Of a stretch of DNA of 64,000 nucleotides, positions 19,000 through 27,717 are shown one piece after another (the first letter of the stretch is position 1; every line of letters begins with the position of its first letter). The notes beneath the pieces were generated by a model. That model was not told the DNA's origin. It saw only the letters and a list, made by a program, of their open reading frames with translations, and did no database searches. This stretch comes from Nitrospira sp. CR1.1. Its GTDB lineage: Bacteria; Nitrospirota; Nitrospiria; Nitrospirales; Nitrospiraceae. A program made the position numbers and the translations under genes. Where the stretch lies: positions 1 through 64,000 of the forward strand of contig WIAF01000006.1 in NCBI GenBank assembly GCA_014055465.1, in the 5' to 3' direction.

Positions 19000-20443
19000 A
19001 GGCTCCCGTGGAGGGTGCTTGGTGCTTGCTCAGCTGTTTCAGAAATTCGGCCGTGCGTCTACCGGCCTGACCGTCCAGCGGACCGCAATCTTCGGCACGG
19101 GCGCGCCGGCGCCCCTCGGCCTCCAAAGATGGATCCTCCAGGTAACGATTGATCAGATCGATACAGTGCTCTCCATCATCGGCCAACTGTGAGCTGCCAT
19201 AGGACATCATCTGTTTTGTATCAGAGCGCTTGTAGAAACGCCGCACCGACAGCGCCTCAGGGATGCCTGGAAGCTGATCGTAGTACACATTAACCGTCGG
19301 CTTGTCGAAAATGGCCGAGTCGATGGTCATCGTTCCACAGACATTCACTTGCACGTCCTGGTTCGCCAGGAGAGAGAGGTGCATGGTTTCCTCGTCGAGG
19401 ATATGCCGCACGAGGTGGGCTTCATGTTCCCCCCCTCCATATTCCACTTGGGTCGGACGTGGATAGCTGCGGGCCTCCGGGTATTCTCTCTCCAGGAGCT
19501 TGAGGTTTGACCCGAACATTCTGGGATGGCCGCGGACGAGCAGCTGTGCCCCGCGTGCAAACCGGCCCGCGTGCGCGGCATCGGCCAGGTGCTGTGCAAT
19601 CGCAACCTCATGAGGAATAACCGTGGGCGTGGCCATGGTGTAGAGAATGAGGGGGCGGCTTGGATCGAGTCCGATCAGCGAGAATACCTCCTCTCGCGTC
19701 AGGCGAAGCGATGGATCGAGATGGTGGTCGAATTGCGGCGCGCCCGTGACATGAACCTGATCGGCAGAGGTTTCCGGATACATGGTCAAGAGGCAGTCTC
19801 GCGCCACTTTCGACCACACCAGATAAAGATCGGCGAAGGGGAGATAAGGAATTTTGTGCTGCAGATTGTCGCGGGAGCGGATCATGACGAGAGTAGGAAT
19901 GCCGAGAGAGTTGGCAGCCTCGACGAGGGCCATCTCCCGCGCCCCCTCGGGCGAAAAACTTGCGACGACGGTAGCCCCCGCCTTCCGCAACCGTCGTCGG
20001 TAGGCCTCAGTGATCGGATGTTTCCGCAAGGTCTGGGAGAATTTGGCGCGCCAGCGTTCAGCCAGGCCGCATCGTCCCGCAAGCCAGAACCGCCCGAACC
20101 TACCCGCTGCCCGGCTGATGCTGGCGACCCGGCGCAACGGTTTTGTGCTGTTGTGGCGATAACAACTGAACAGGAAGTCGGCCCACATCGTGGACGGATC
20201 CTGATAACACTTCCGCACAAAACCCACGGAGGAATGCAACCGGTCCAATGCCTGATCATGTCGAACGTCAAACTCCTCGAGCGCCTCTATGAACGTCCCT
20301 TCCGGCTTGGCCGCAAGGGAACCGGGCAATTTGTTCGGATCCACCCAGACCTGTATTTTCGTTCCGGCCAGCCAGCGGCCGAGCTCGCCGGTCCGTACGT
20401 TACGCAAGGCCAAGAAACTGTCGCAGCCGATAATGATGCTCAT
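18962..20443 (-). CDS. GT-B-fold glycan biosynthesis protein
   Basis: A 493-residue protein with a central block LVMIRSRDNLQHKIPYLP, then VTGAPQFDHHLDP, LLVRGHPRMFG and VNVCGTMTIDSAIFDKPTVN. The order 'HG/RSRDN - GAPQFD - HP - T.DSA' is that of GT-B donor domains, related to UDP-GlcNAc 2-epimerase and capsule transferases. Start at 20443 (MSIIIGCDSF) is chosen because the upstream gene ends at 20475 and the open frame further upstream is the shadow of it. No good ribosome binding site is seen. Function beyond a nucleotide-sugar-binding transferase is not clear. Confidence 0.55.
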   Translation of the reverse strand: MSIIIGCDSFLALRNVRTGELGRWLAGTKIQVWVDPNKLPGSLAAKPEGTFIEALEEFDVRHDQALDRLHSSVGFVRKCYQDPSTMWADFLFSCYRHNSTKPLRRVASISRAAGRFGRFWLAGRCGLAERWRAKFSQTLRKHPITEAYRRRLRKAGATVVASFSPEGAREMALVEAANSLGIPTLVMIRSRDNLQHKIPYLPFADLYLVWSKVARDCLLTMYPETSADQVHVTGAPQFDHHLDPSLRLTREEVFSLIGLDPSRPLILYTMATPTVIPHEVAIAQHLADAAHAGRFARGAQLLVRGHPRMFGSNLKLLEREYPEARSYPRPTQVEYGGGEHEAHLVRHILDEETMHLSLLANQDVQVNVCGTMTIDSAIFDKPTVNVYYDQLPGIPEALSVRRFYKRSDTKQMMSYGSSQLADDGEHCIDLINRYLEDPSLEAEGRRRARAEDCGPLDGQAGRRTAEFLKQLSKHQAPSTGAYDYTAESRSTVS

Positions 20444-20474
20444 GAGAACAGACTTATTAGATGAATCATCACAT

Positions 20475-21542
20475 TCAGACGGTTCGCAGGAGTTCCCGTT
20501 CGACCATCTCGCAGATCGTATGCCAGGCGAGCAGATGCAATTCTTGTATGCGTGGCGTCGAATCGGCCGGCGCCCGGAAACAGAGATCGGCATGCTCCGC
20601 AAGGCTTCCCCCGCTGGCGCCGGTAAATCCAATCGTCGCGGCCCCTTTGGCCCGCCCCGCCTGCAAACCACGTATCACGTTTGCGGATCGGCCGCTGGTG
20701 CTGATGCCTGCCACGAGATCTCCCGGTTTGGCCAAAGCGCGGACCTGCCTGGCAAACACATCAGCGAACTCCCAGTCGTTGCCGACAGCGGTGAGAATCG
20801 AGGAATCCGTGGTGAGGGCGATGACCGGCCAGGGCTCGCTTTCACGCAAGAAACGGCCCACCAATTCACCGGCCACATGCTGGGCATCTGCGGCGCTGCC
20901 GCCGTTTCCGAACAGCAGAATCTTATTCCCGGAACGGATGGTCCGCACGAAAGCCTGCATGATTTTCACCAGTGTCGGCAACGACAGCTCAAGGAGACGC
21001 TGATGGGCTTCGAGGCTGTTCTTGACGATCGCGTACATATCCTTTTCCAGGGCACCCGCATTTTCCTCAAACATGTGGATCTGGCGTATCAGGCCACACG
21101 CTTCCGCAACGGCCCCCGCTCCACCGGGTTTGGACAGGATGCGATGCGCAGCGGCTTTGGCCGACGGTGTTGCGTTCAGAGGAGCCAGTCCCAACCCGAC
21201 GTGCCGCAGCGCTGAAGCATCGCGGTCCCCGTCGCCGACGTAACAGAAATCATCGAGCCTGACGTTCAACTCGCGCGCGAGCCCCTCCAGCGCGAGCAAT
21301 TTCTCCTTCACTCCCCGCCTCACCAGATCGCAATTGAAACGGCGCGTCAATCGATCGACGGATGGCGTGTCCTCGCCAGTCACGAAGGCGACCGTAAGAC
21401 CGGCGCGTTTCGCTTGCGTCACGGCGTCAAGGTCCTGAAAGCAAAATCGTTTGTCTTCATCACCGGATTCGGATAGGGACGCCGTGCCATCCGTCAGTAC
21501 CCCATCAATGTCCAATGCAAGCACTCGAATTGTGGTTACCAT
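20475..21542 (-). CDS. KdsC-type HAD phosphatase fused to GmhA-type phosphoheptose isomerase
   Basis: A 355-residue fusion. Residues 1-155 form a capless HAD phosphatase like KdsC, with DIDGVLTDG (Asp11, Asp13), VTGED and the GDGDRD acidic motif. Residues 168-355 are a SIS-domain isomerase closely like GmhA: FGNGGSAADAQHVAGELVGR (Glu226), ALTTDSS, STSGRSANV and the ending ELHLLAWHTICEMVE (His341). GmhA interconverts sedoheptulose 7-phosphate and glycero-manno-heptose 7-phosphate; KdsC removes phosphate from a 3-deoxy-ulosonate phosphate. Linking both beside NeuB and CMP-synthetase genes suggests a phosphorylated-sugar route to a nonulosonate. GGAGGAC precedes the ATG; it overlaps the upstream SDR by seven bases. 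Confidence 0.9.
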   Translation of the reverse strand: MVTTIRVLALDIDGVLTDGTASLSESGDEDKRFCFQDLDAVTQAKRAGLTVAFVTGEDTPSVDRLTRRFNCDLVRRGVKEKLLALEGLARELNVRLDDFCYVGDGDRDASALRHVGLGLAPLNATPSAKAAAHRILSKPGGAGAVAEACGLIRQIHMFEENAGALEKDMYAIVKNSLEAHQRLLELSLPTLVKIMQAFVRTIRSGNKILLFGNGGSAADAQHVAGELVGRFLRESEPWPVIALTTDSSILTAVGNDWEFADVFARQVRALAKPGDLVAGISTSGRSANVIRGLQAGRAKGAATIGFTGASGGSLAEHADLCFRAPADSTPRIQELHLLAWHTICEMVERELLRTV

Positions 21543-22393
21543 ACCGTACGTCCTCCATCCATAATCATATTCGTGCCCGTCATATAGGACGACGCGTCCG
21601 ACACGAGAAACACGACTGCAGCCTTGTATTCATCCTGTCGGGCCATCCGCCCAAGGGGAATCAGGCTGGTCAGACGAGCCACAAATTCTTGGTCCTGCCC
21701 GGTATAGACACCTCCCGGGGACAGGGCATTGACCCGAATTCCATGTTCAGCCCAATAGGTGGCGAGGTATCGGGTCAATCCGATCAACCCGTGTTTGACG
21801 ACAGAATAGCTGACGGGCTTTACTGGTTGTTGATGATCCGGCAGATCCGCGCGGCGATAGATACGCTGATCAGGGGCGATGACTCCAAGATCGGAAGCGA
21901 TATTCAGAATCACGCCCCTGCCGCGCTTCGCCATGTCCTGGCCAATCAACCGGCTGCACAGAAATGCGCCTGTGAGCCCCACGGCAAGGTCTTCATTCCA
22001 GCTCGTCAGCGAAAATTCCTCAAGTCTGGAACTCCCCTCATTCGCGCCCTTGAGTTGCTCTTGTTTCGGATTGCGGGCGGCATTGTTGATCAGAATATCG
22101 ATCTGTCCGAACCGTTTGGTCACCTGCCGGACGGTTCCAAGGATCGACTCCGGCTGCGTGATGTCTGCAGCGAGCGCGACGGCCGGAACGCCGTATTTGT
22201 TCGACACGCGCTCAGCGGTTTCCTGCGCATGGCGCGTGTCGATATCGATCAGGACCGGCGTCCCTCCCATCTCCGCGATCGCGTGCGCGTGTTGCGCACC
22301 CAAGAGGCCTCCGCCTCCGGTGATGACCGCGACCCGGCCGGAGAGGTCGAACCGAGCGCGGACGCCGGCATCCGCAAGATTCCCTGAGCTCAT
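21536..22393 (-). CDS. SDR-family oxidoreductase
   Basis: A 285-residue classical short-chain dehydrogenase. The NAD(P) loop GGGGLLGAQHA, NNAARNP, and the catalytic YSVVKHG (Tyr-x-x-x-Lys) are all present, with the C-terminal MTGTNMIMDGG. Similar SDRs sit in nonulosonate and flagellar-glycan clusters, where they reduce or oxidise a precursor sugar. It lies between the NeuB-like gene and the KdsC-GmhA fusion. GGGAGAAG upstream of the ATG at 22393 is a good ribosome binding site. Confidence 0.85.
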   Translation of the reverse strand: MSSGNLADAGVRARFDLSGRVAVITGGGGLLGAQHAHAIAEMGGTPVLIDIDTRHAQETAERVSNKYGVPAVALAADITQPESILGTVRQVTKRFGQIDILINNAARNPKQEQLKGANEGSSRLEEFSLTSWNEDLAVGLTGAFLCSRLIGQDMAKRGRGVILNIASDLGVIAPDQRIYRRADLPDHQQPVKPVSYSVVKHGLIGLTRYLATYWAEHGIRVNALSPGGVYTGQDQEFVARLTSLIPLGRMARQDEYKAAVVFLVSDASSYMTGTNMIMDGGRTVW

Positions 22394-22423
22394 CAGATGT
22401 CTTCTCCCGTGTGACGAAACGGA

Positions 22424-23296
22424 TCAGAGGCCCACTCGACGCAACTTGTTCATCACCGGCACCTCGCTCGGGTAGAGGCACTTCTTGCCGTCGCCCATAG
22501 CTTTATGGATGGCCCGAACATCCTTTACCAAACGCCACACACCCTGCGGCTCAATCGAAGCCGCTTGATCGCTTCCCCACATAGCCCGATCCAACGTGAT
22601 ATGGCGTTCGATCATGCAGGCTCCCAGCGCCGCTGCGGCAACCGACGTGGCTAAGCCGACTTCGTGACCCGAGTAGCCGATCGGGACGTCGTACCGCTCG
22701 CGCAACGTCTGCAGGGCTGCCAGATTCAATTCTTCCACCGACGAAGGATAGGTGCTCGTGCAATGAAGAATAATGAGATCATTGGTCCCCAATACTTCGA
22801 CCGCATGATCGATCTGCTCGATGGTGCTCATTCCAGTCGAAATAATGAGCGGCCTGCCGCAACTCCGGTGATGCCGTAATAGATTGTCGTCGGTCAGACT
22901 TGCTGAAGCGATCTTGTAGCAGGGCGGGTTGAACTGCTCCATGAAGTCGACCGAAGGTTCATCCCAACAGGACCCGTACCAGAGAATATCTTTCTCCCTG
23001 CAGTAGCGATCGATTTCTCCGTACTGTTCGCGCCCGAATTCCAACCCGCGCTTGAGATCACCGTTGGTCTTTCCAAAAGGATTTTCGCGAGGTTTGCTCA
23101 GTTCCTCAGGCGTATAGACGATCTCAAGCGTCCGCTTCTGGAATTTGACGGCGTCGCAGCCTGCAAGCGTCGCGGTGTCGATAAGCTTCTTGGCGATCTC
23201 AACGTTTCCATTGTGATTAATCCCGATCTCGGCAACTATGAAACAGGGTTGCCCCTCACCCACTGAAAACTTCCCTATCTGAACAGTGCGGCTCAT
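22424..23296 (-). CDS. NeuB-family nonulosonate synthase lacking a SAF domain
   Basis: A 290-residue PEP-condensing synthase. It has the NeuB barrel motifs FIVAEIGINHNGN, CDAVKFQKR, YKIASASLTD, ISTGMST, HCTSTYPSS and GYSGHE. The C-terminal antifreeze-like (SAF) domain present in most NeuB proteins (usually about 340-350 residues) is absent; the chain ends shortly after the barrel. It joins PEP to a sugar aldehyde to give a 2-keto-3-deoxy acid. The strong AAAGGAGGGG site fixes the start at 23296. Its neighbours (acetyltransferase, CMP-synthetase, phosphatase-isomerase) make a complete nonulosonate set. A second NeuB, with SAF, is at 34251-35270. Confidence 0.88.
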   Translation of the reverse strand: MSRTVQIGKFSVGEGQPCFIVAEIGINHNGNVEIAKKLIDTATLAGCDAVKFQKRTLEIVYTPEELSKPRENPFGKTNGDLKRGLEFGREQYGEIDRYCREKDILWYGSCWDEPSVDFMEQFNPPCYKIASASLTDDNLLRHHRSCGRPLIISTGMSTIEQIDHAVEVLGTNDLIILHCTSTYPSSVEELNLAALQTLRERYDVPIGYSGHEVGLATSVAAAALGACMIERHITLDRAMWGSDQAASIEPQGVWRLVKDVRAIHKAMGDGKKCLYPSEVPVMNKLRRVGL

Positions 23297-23448
23297 CGTA
23301 CCCCTCCTTTGTAAAAAATAAGTGTGTCGGCTGTTTGTGACTTGAAGAATAACGGACAACGCATGGATTGGCGCTGAACTGATGGTCCAGCAACTTCTTC
23401 GGCGATTACATCCACGGGTCCGAAGATCGTGGAGGCCTCACCTCGATC

Positions 23449-24033
23449 CTAATTATCCTTGTACAGGCCCTGTTCCCGGGAACTGTCACTGCAGGCGGGC
23501 TTCAACTGGGCATTGCGATAGCGAATGAGTTTTGCCGGATTGCCGGCCACAACGGCATAGGGTTGGACGTCTTTCGTGACAACCGAGCCTGCGGCGAGCA
23601 CGGCTCCGTGGCCGATGGTGACGCCGGGCAAAATGATCACCCGCGTTCCAATCCACACGTCATCACCGATGACGACGGGATCAGGGCCGGTGCCACCCTG
23701 CGCCGTCATCGGGATATCCAGCCTGTCGGACTTGTGATTCGAGGTGATAATGATAACATCCGGTCCCATCATGACGTGCTTCCCCAGGGAGACCGGACCA
23801 TACAATCGGCAGTTAATGCCGAGGCCGGAATAGTCTCCGATGCGGATATTGCGTCCGTCGCCGAAGAAGGCCTTCTGTTCCACGTTGACGCCACGTCCCA
23901 TCTGTGCAAACAACCCGCGGCAGGTCGCCCGGCGGAGGACCCGTGCCCACTTGCCATAACTGTTGTCCGAGGCCGGCAAATGCCTCGCGAATCCATAGTA
24001 GGCCAGAAGGCTCATCAATCGGGTGACGCGCAT
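23449..24033 (-). CDS. hexapeptide-repeat acetyltransferase
   Basis: A 194-residue left-handed beta-helix acetyltransferase. Hexad turns include IRIGDYSGLGIN and VSLGKHVMMGPDV; the late part has DDVWIGTRVIILPGVTIG, GAVLAAGSVVTKDV and VAGNPAKLI. This is the WbbJ/maltose-acetyltransferase group. Lying between NeuB-like and NeuA-like genes, it may O-acetylate the nonulosonate, as NeuD or NeuO-type enzymes do, but the sequence itself does not show the acceptor. About 150 bases separate it from the NeuB gene. Confidence 0.82.
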   Translation of the reverse strand: MRVTRLMSLLAYYGFARHLPASDNSYGKWARVLRRATCRGLFAQMGRGVNVEQKAFFGDGRNIRIGDYSGLGINCRLYGPVSLGKHVMMGPDVIIITSNHKSDRLDIPMTAQGGTGPDPVVIGDDVWIGTRVIILPGVTIGHGAVLAAGSVVTKDVQPYAVVAGNPAKLIRYRNAQLKPACSDSSREQGLYKDN

Positions 24034-24108
24034 CGTGATGAGAGAGAATGGTCGGTCAGAGAGTCGAATCGTGCGGAGCGGCGGTACCGGGCCGCCGGCG
24101 TATGTAAT

Positions 24109-24864
24109 TCAGACGGGATGACGCATCCCTTGTGCGGTAACGCGCTCGCCGCCGTATTGCATCTGATGGAGAGCCTGTTCAACTGCAGGGATGTCCTCCG
24201 GGTAATCGACTTCCAGCAATTCCTCGTTGTGGATATAGGGCAGCGCACACGTTCCCCACATGGACTGCTTCTCAAGAATGGCGCGGGGCCGGATGACATC
24301 TACGTATCCATTCTGCCAATACACAACCGGCAACTGTTGTCGCGGGAGCGATTGGCAGTCCGGCACGTTTTCGATCCGAAGCACCGGCTGCAACTGACCG
24401 GCCGAGTTCACGTGCCACATTTTGTACGGGGTCTGACGGGCGACACTCACCGAGCGGACCGCATCCGCTTCGGGGTGCGACCGCAACAGTTCAATGGCTT
24501 CGTCGATGTGCTCGACGCGACGAACGGGCCCCGGCGGGCGAAGATGAACCACCAACTCGGGTGAGTACCCTTCCTGCTCTGAGAACCAGTTCAGCGCATG
24601 GCGAAACACATCGATATCCGGTGACGCGTCTCCTGCGCACCACTCCGGACGGATGAATGGGACCTCGGCTCCCCACTCCCGTGCGATCTGGGCAATCTCC
24701 TGATCATCCGTCGATACCACGACTCGCTTGATCCATTTCGACGCCAGCGCCTGCAGGATCGAGTAGGCGATCAGCGGCTTTCCCGCGATCGGGAGGATGT
24801 TCTTGCGAGGGACGCCTTTCGAGCCGCCCCGCGCCGGTATGAGCGCCAGTATCGTCGGATCCAT
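24109..24864 (-). CDS. acylneuraminate cytidylyltransferase-like CMP-sugar synthetase
   Basis: A 251-residue NeuA-like enzyme. From the ATG at 24864 it reads LALIPARGGSKGVPRKNI, the nucleotide-binding loop of CMP-sialate and CMP-Kdo synthetases, then VVVSTDDQEI and the LRPPGPVR segment where relatives have LQPTSPLR. It would couple CTP with the 2-keto-3-deoxy acid made by the nearby NeuB. The start codon overlaps the methyltransferase stop (TGATG). A second CMP-synthetase is at 31357-32091, also near a NeuB, so two activated acids may be made. Confidence 0.85.
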   Translation of the reverse strand: MDPTILALIPARGGSKGVPRKNILPIAGKPLIAYSILQALASKWIKRVVVSTDDQEIAQIAREWGAEVPFIRPEWCAGDASPDIDVFRHALNWFSEQEGYSPELVVHLRPPGPVRRVEHIDEAIELLRSHPEADAVRSVSVARQTPYKMWHVNSAGQLQPVLRIENVPDCQSLPRQQLPVVYWQNGYVDVIRPRAILEKQSMWGTCALPYIHNEELLEVDYPEDIPAVEQALHQMQYGGERVTAQGMRHPV

Positions 24865-25769
24865 CAGGCCTTTCTCGCCAACAGGCGAATCCAGGCGCCT
24901 GCTGACCGGTCTTCGTGATAGTGAAAGTGAGGATGCACCCTCCGATCGATCCAGTGCGGAGGGTGATTGAACAGTTTCTGCGAGGCGCGCCGGGCGCCTT
25001 CTCTCATGATATGGCGCCATCCGGTTTCGGGCGTTGTCCGCCCGCAACTCGACACGGCAACAATCGTCATGCCGCTCTCCTGGAAAAGCCGAATCAAGGA
25101 TGCCTGCGTAAAGAACAGCAGATGGGGAAGGTCCAGCGGCGATTCAGATAAGTGTTCCTCATTCGGCACTTCGCAGAACACGTGTCCCTGTTGCGTCAGG
25201 AGGCGCTGAATATCCTTCAGAAATTGACGGGGTCTCGTCAAATGTTCCAGGACATGGGAAAAACTGACCACATCCCAGAAAGTCCTCGTCTCGAAGAGGC
25301 TGGCGTACAGGTGATGCCCTGCTTCCTGTATCTGCCTGCCGCAGCGTAGGTCGGGTTCGATCGCCCCTGTTCTGGCAACCTGTTGCCGGCGGGCTTCGTC
25401 AAGCAGCAATCCATGGCCGGCCCCGATGTCGAGCCAACTTCCCACTACCCTCAGAGATTCCAGGACAAATTCGACTTGCGCACGGGCCCTCACGGAACCG
25501 CCATCCCAGGCATCGGGGCGGGTGTCGTCGCCGCTCTGTCCCCGCTCCGCCCGATAATTTTCCGCGTAAAACGCTTCAAGCTCGTTCTCTTGAGGCAATG
25601 GGCAGGCAAAGGCGGCATGGCACTGTTCGCACGACCGGATGGAGAGTCCAGAAAAAGGGCCCCGCGATTGCGTCGCTCCGCTCCGGTACGGCCGGACAAC
25701 GGCCGTTTCCTGAGCCAAGCATACGGGACAACGGAACGCGGTTGTTTCTTGGAGCATCGTCGGCATCAT
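24864..25769 (-). CDS. SAM methyltransferase with N-terminal zinc-ribbon-like cysteines
   Basis: About 301 residues. The N-terminus carries CPVC and CEQCH pairs (near residues 14-17 and 47-51), as in many sugar C-methyltransferase-like proteins. The SAM domain has SWLDIGAGHG and FSHVLEHLTRPRQFL, then EVPNEEHL, the usual order for this family. It is wedged between the Gfo/Idh and CMP-synthetase genes and translationally coupled to the latter, so it probably methylates an intermediate of that cassette or the sugar after transfer. The upstream GTG at 25823 is an alternative start. Confidence 0.8.
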   Translation of the reverse strand: MMPTMLQETTAFRCPVCLAQETAVVRPYRSGATQSRGPFSGLSIRSCEQCHAAFACPLPQENELEAFYAENYRAERGQSGDDTRPDAWDGGSVRARAQVEFVLESLRVVGSWLDIGAGHGLLLDEARRQQVARTGAIEPDLRCGRQIQEAGHHLYASLFETRTFWDVVSFSHVLEHLTRPRQFLKDIQRLLTQQGHVFCEVPNEEHLSESPLDLPHLLFFTQASLIRLFQESGMTIVAVSSCGRTTPETGWRHIMREGARRASQKLFNHPPHWIDRRVHPHFHYHEDRSAGAWIRLLARKA

Positions 25770-25844
25770 ATCGTTGCCTGATTTCCGGGTTGCGTGGAGT
25801 CCTTGGAGCGGAGGCGTCTCCACGTTCAGTTGAAGCGCCAGGAT

Positions 25845-26915
25845 TCAGTGGTTGTCGGCGAGCGTGGTCCGTTGATCGGGCGCGAAGGCCACGGGGGCGC
25901 CCCCACGAAGCGACTCGTCGGCCAGGAGAGAGAACCGGAGGCTGCGGACTGATTCCCGCAGGTCGACCAGCGGCTGAGTTTCGCCCCGTAAACAGGCAAG
26001 AAAATGGCGGAGTTCATCCACAAACATCTGATTGCGCTCAAACCCGCGGAACTGGATCTGCTGAGTCGTTCGTGACTTCACGTCATGAAAGACCACCTGA
26101 TTGCTATAAAAGTCATAGTGAACCTTCCCGGCATCTCCGATCACTTCGCAAACTCGCTGCGCAGGCCGTTGCAGGTAGTCCAGGTGAATGTGCACTGGAA
26201 AGACTCCGCCGCGATCCTCACAGGACAGCAGGACACTGACGGAATCTTCGACGTCGAGTTCGAGCCCGCTGAGGTGTCCTCCGACGGCGTACAGACGGCG
26301 AGGCATTCCGAACAGCCATAAGGCATAATCGAATTCGTGTGTTTGAATGCGGAGCGCCCCTCCCCCGAGGGCCCTCCTCGCGGCGTGGCTTTGCCGGTAG
26401 TCTTCATAGGGGTGCCAGTCCGGAAGATACTCCCCGTTCACGATGTGGACGGCAGCGAGCCTCCCGAGACGGCGTTCTTCGAGCAGATTCTTGATCCAGC
26501 GCAACCCCGGATGGAAACGAAATTGATAGGCCACAAAGGCCGTCAGGTTCTTGCGCTCGACAATCTCTATCAGCTCCTCGACCCCATCGAGAGAATCAGC
26601 GAGGGGCTTCTCGATAAACAGGTGACATCCCGCCTTGGCTGCCGCCAAGGCGACTGACAGGTGCAAGCTGTTGGGATTCGTCACGAACACTGCATCCGGT
26701 TTCTGACCCAAGGCGTCATCAAGATTCGAAAAGGATCGGATGTTGTACGTCGACTCCAGGGTAGCGCCTTGCTTTACGGTCATGTCTGCGTTGAGGACAG
26801 GGCTATCGCCGTTAGCCCGATAGGCGAGGATCTCGACCTGCTCGCCCATCAGCGCACGAAGGTTCCGGACATGCCGTTGGCCAATTGAACCGAGTCCCGC
26901 GAACAATACTTTCAT
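25845..26915 (-). CDS. Gfo/Idh/MocA-family oxidoreductase
   Basis: A 356-residue dinucleotide-dependent sugar dehydrogenase. It starts KVLFAGLGSIGQRHVRNL (Rossmann loop), then AVFVTNPNSLHL and the family's catalytic EKPLADS (Lys of the EKP motif). The C-terminal half has the mixed alpha/beta fold. In nonulosonate clusters such enzymes oxidise or reduce sugar intermediates. AAGGGGAG upstream supports the ATG at 26915. It directly follows the FAH-fold gene with a ten-base gap. Confidence 0.88.
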   Translation of the reverse strand: MKVLFAGLGSIGQRHVRNLRALMGEQVEILAYRANGDSPVLNADMTVKQGATLESTYNIRSFSNLDDALGQKPDAVFVTNPNSLHLSVALAAAKAGCHLFIEKPLADSLDGVEELIEIVERKNLTAFVAYQFRFHPGLRWIKNLLEERRLGRLAAVHIVNGEYLPDWHPYEDYRQSHAARRALGGGALRIQTHEFDYALWLFGMPRRLYAVGGHLSGLELDVEDSVSVLLSCEDRGGVFPVHIHLDYLQRPAQRVCEVIGDAGKVHYDFYSNQVVFHDVKSRTTQQIQFRGFERNQMFVDELRHFLACLRGETQPLVDLRESVRSLRFSLLADESLRGGAPVAFAPDQRTTLADNH

Positions 26916-26925
26916 CGTCTCCCCT

Positions 26926-27717
26926 TTACACGGTTTCTGCCGTGGCGTGCCCGCATGCTCCGCAGGCTGCGATCCGATTCACCAACCGTCCGATTCCTTC
27001 AATCTCGACGGCCACCTCATCACCCGGAACTACGGCCGGCTTTGGCGGCGGGGTGCCCAGGGCCACCACGTCGTAGGGTTCCAGCGTCATGATGCTCGAT
27101 ACGTAAACCAGGCACTCCACCACGCCGAATCTCATAGCTGCGGTCGTACCCTGCTGGACGACCTCTCCATTCCGCCGTGTGAGGAGAGTGAACGGACGGA
27201 TCGTGGAGTCGAGATTCAGATAGGGACCCATCGGTGCGAACCCATCCGCAGACTTCTTCACCGCAGGCGGAACCACACGGAGGGTGCTGTCACGACCTGA
27301 AAGATCGTTGACCACTGTCCACCCTAAGATGACACCCGGCGCCTCGTCCTTGGTCAGGTTCCGGCATCGCCGCCGCACGACCACCCCTAGCTCTCCTTCT
27401 GCGACGACCGATCGAAAGACAGGGGGCAGCTCGATGGTTGTCAGGTGACCCGTGAACGATGACGGCGGTTTAATAAAGAACGATGGGTAAGGATCAGGCC
27501 CCAGCGGCTCCTCCCCTGGAAAATTGGCGCCGATCCCGACCAGTTTCGTCGCAGGGACTGGCGGCAGGAACCGGACCTTTGCTGCGGCGACACGCTTGTT
27601 TGTCTTCGTGAACCCGTCGAGCGGCGATCCGGACAAGAGCACCAGGTCGGTTTCATCCGGCGCAGCGTACCAGACCGTTCCTTCCCAACTAATTCGTGCG
27701 ATCCGGTCTTCACGCAC
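26926..27717 (-). CDS. fumarylacetoacetate hydrolase-fold protein
   Basis: About 263 residues from a GTG at 27717, with AAGGCGAG seven bases upstream; the GTG overlaps the preceding kinase stop. An ATG at 27795 would add residues that resemble nothing. FAH-superfamily marks are VGIGANFPGEE, the metal-binding VAEGELGVVV and GWTVVNDLSGRDST, and a C-terminal EIEGIGRL. The family acts on 2-keto acids (hydrolases, decarboxylases and dehydratases such as 2-keto-3-deoxy-sugar-acid dehydratases). A nonulosonic acid is itself a 2-keto-3-deoxy acid, so a step on that scaffold is conceivable. This is inference; FAH proteins are otherwise rare in glycan loci. Confidence 0.82.
   Translation of the reverse strand: MREDRIARISWEGTVWYAAPDETDLVLLSGSPLDGFTKTNKRVAAAKVRFLPPVPATKLVGIGANFPGEEPLGPDPYPSFFIKPPSSFTGHLTTIELPPVFRSVVAEGELGVVVRRRCRNLTKDEAPGVILGWTVVNDLSGRDSTLRVVPPAVKKSADGFAPMGPYLNLDSTIRPFTLLTRRNGEVVQQGTTAAMRFGVVECLVYVSSIMTLEPYDVVALGTPPPKPAVVPGDEVAVEIEGIGRLVNRIAACGACGHATAETV

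Noticed and set aside
20444-20671. 76-residue extension of the GT-B-like protein
   Set aside because: It overlaps the KdsC-GmhA gene in another frame and shows no conserved residues.
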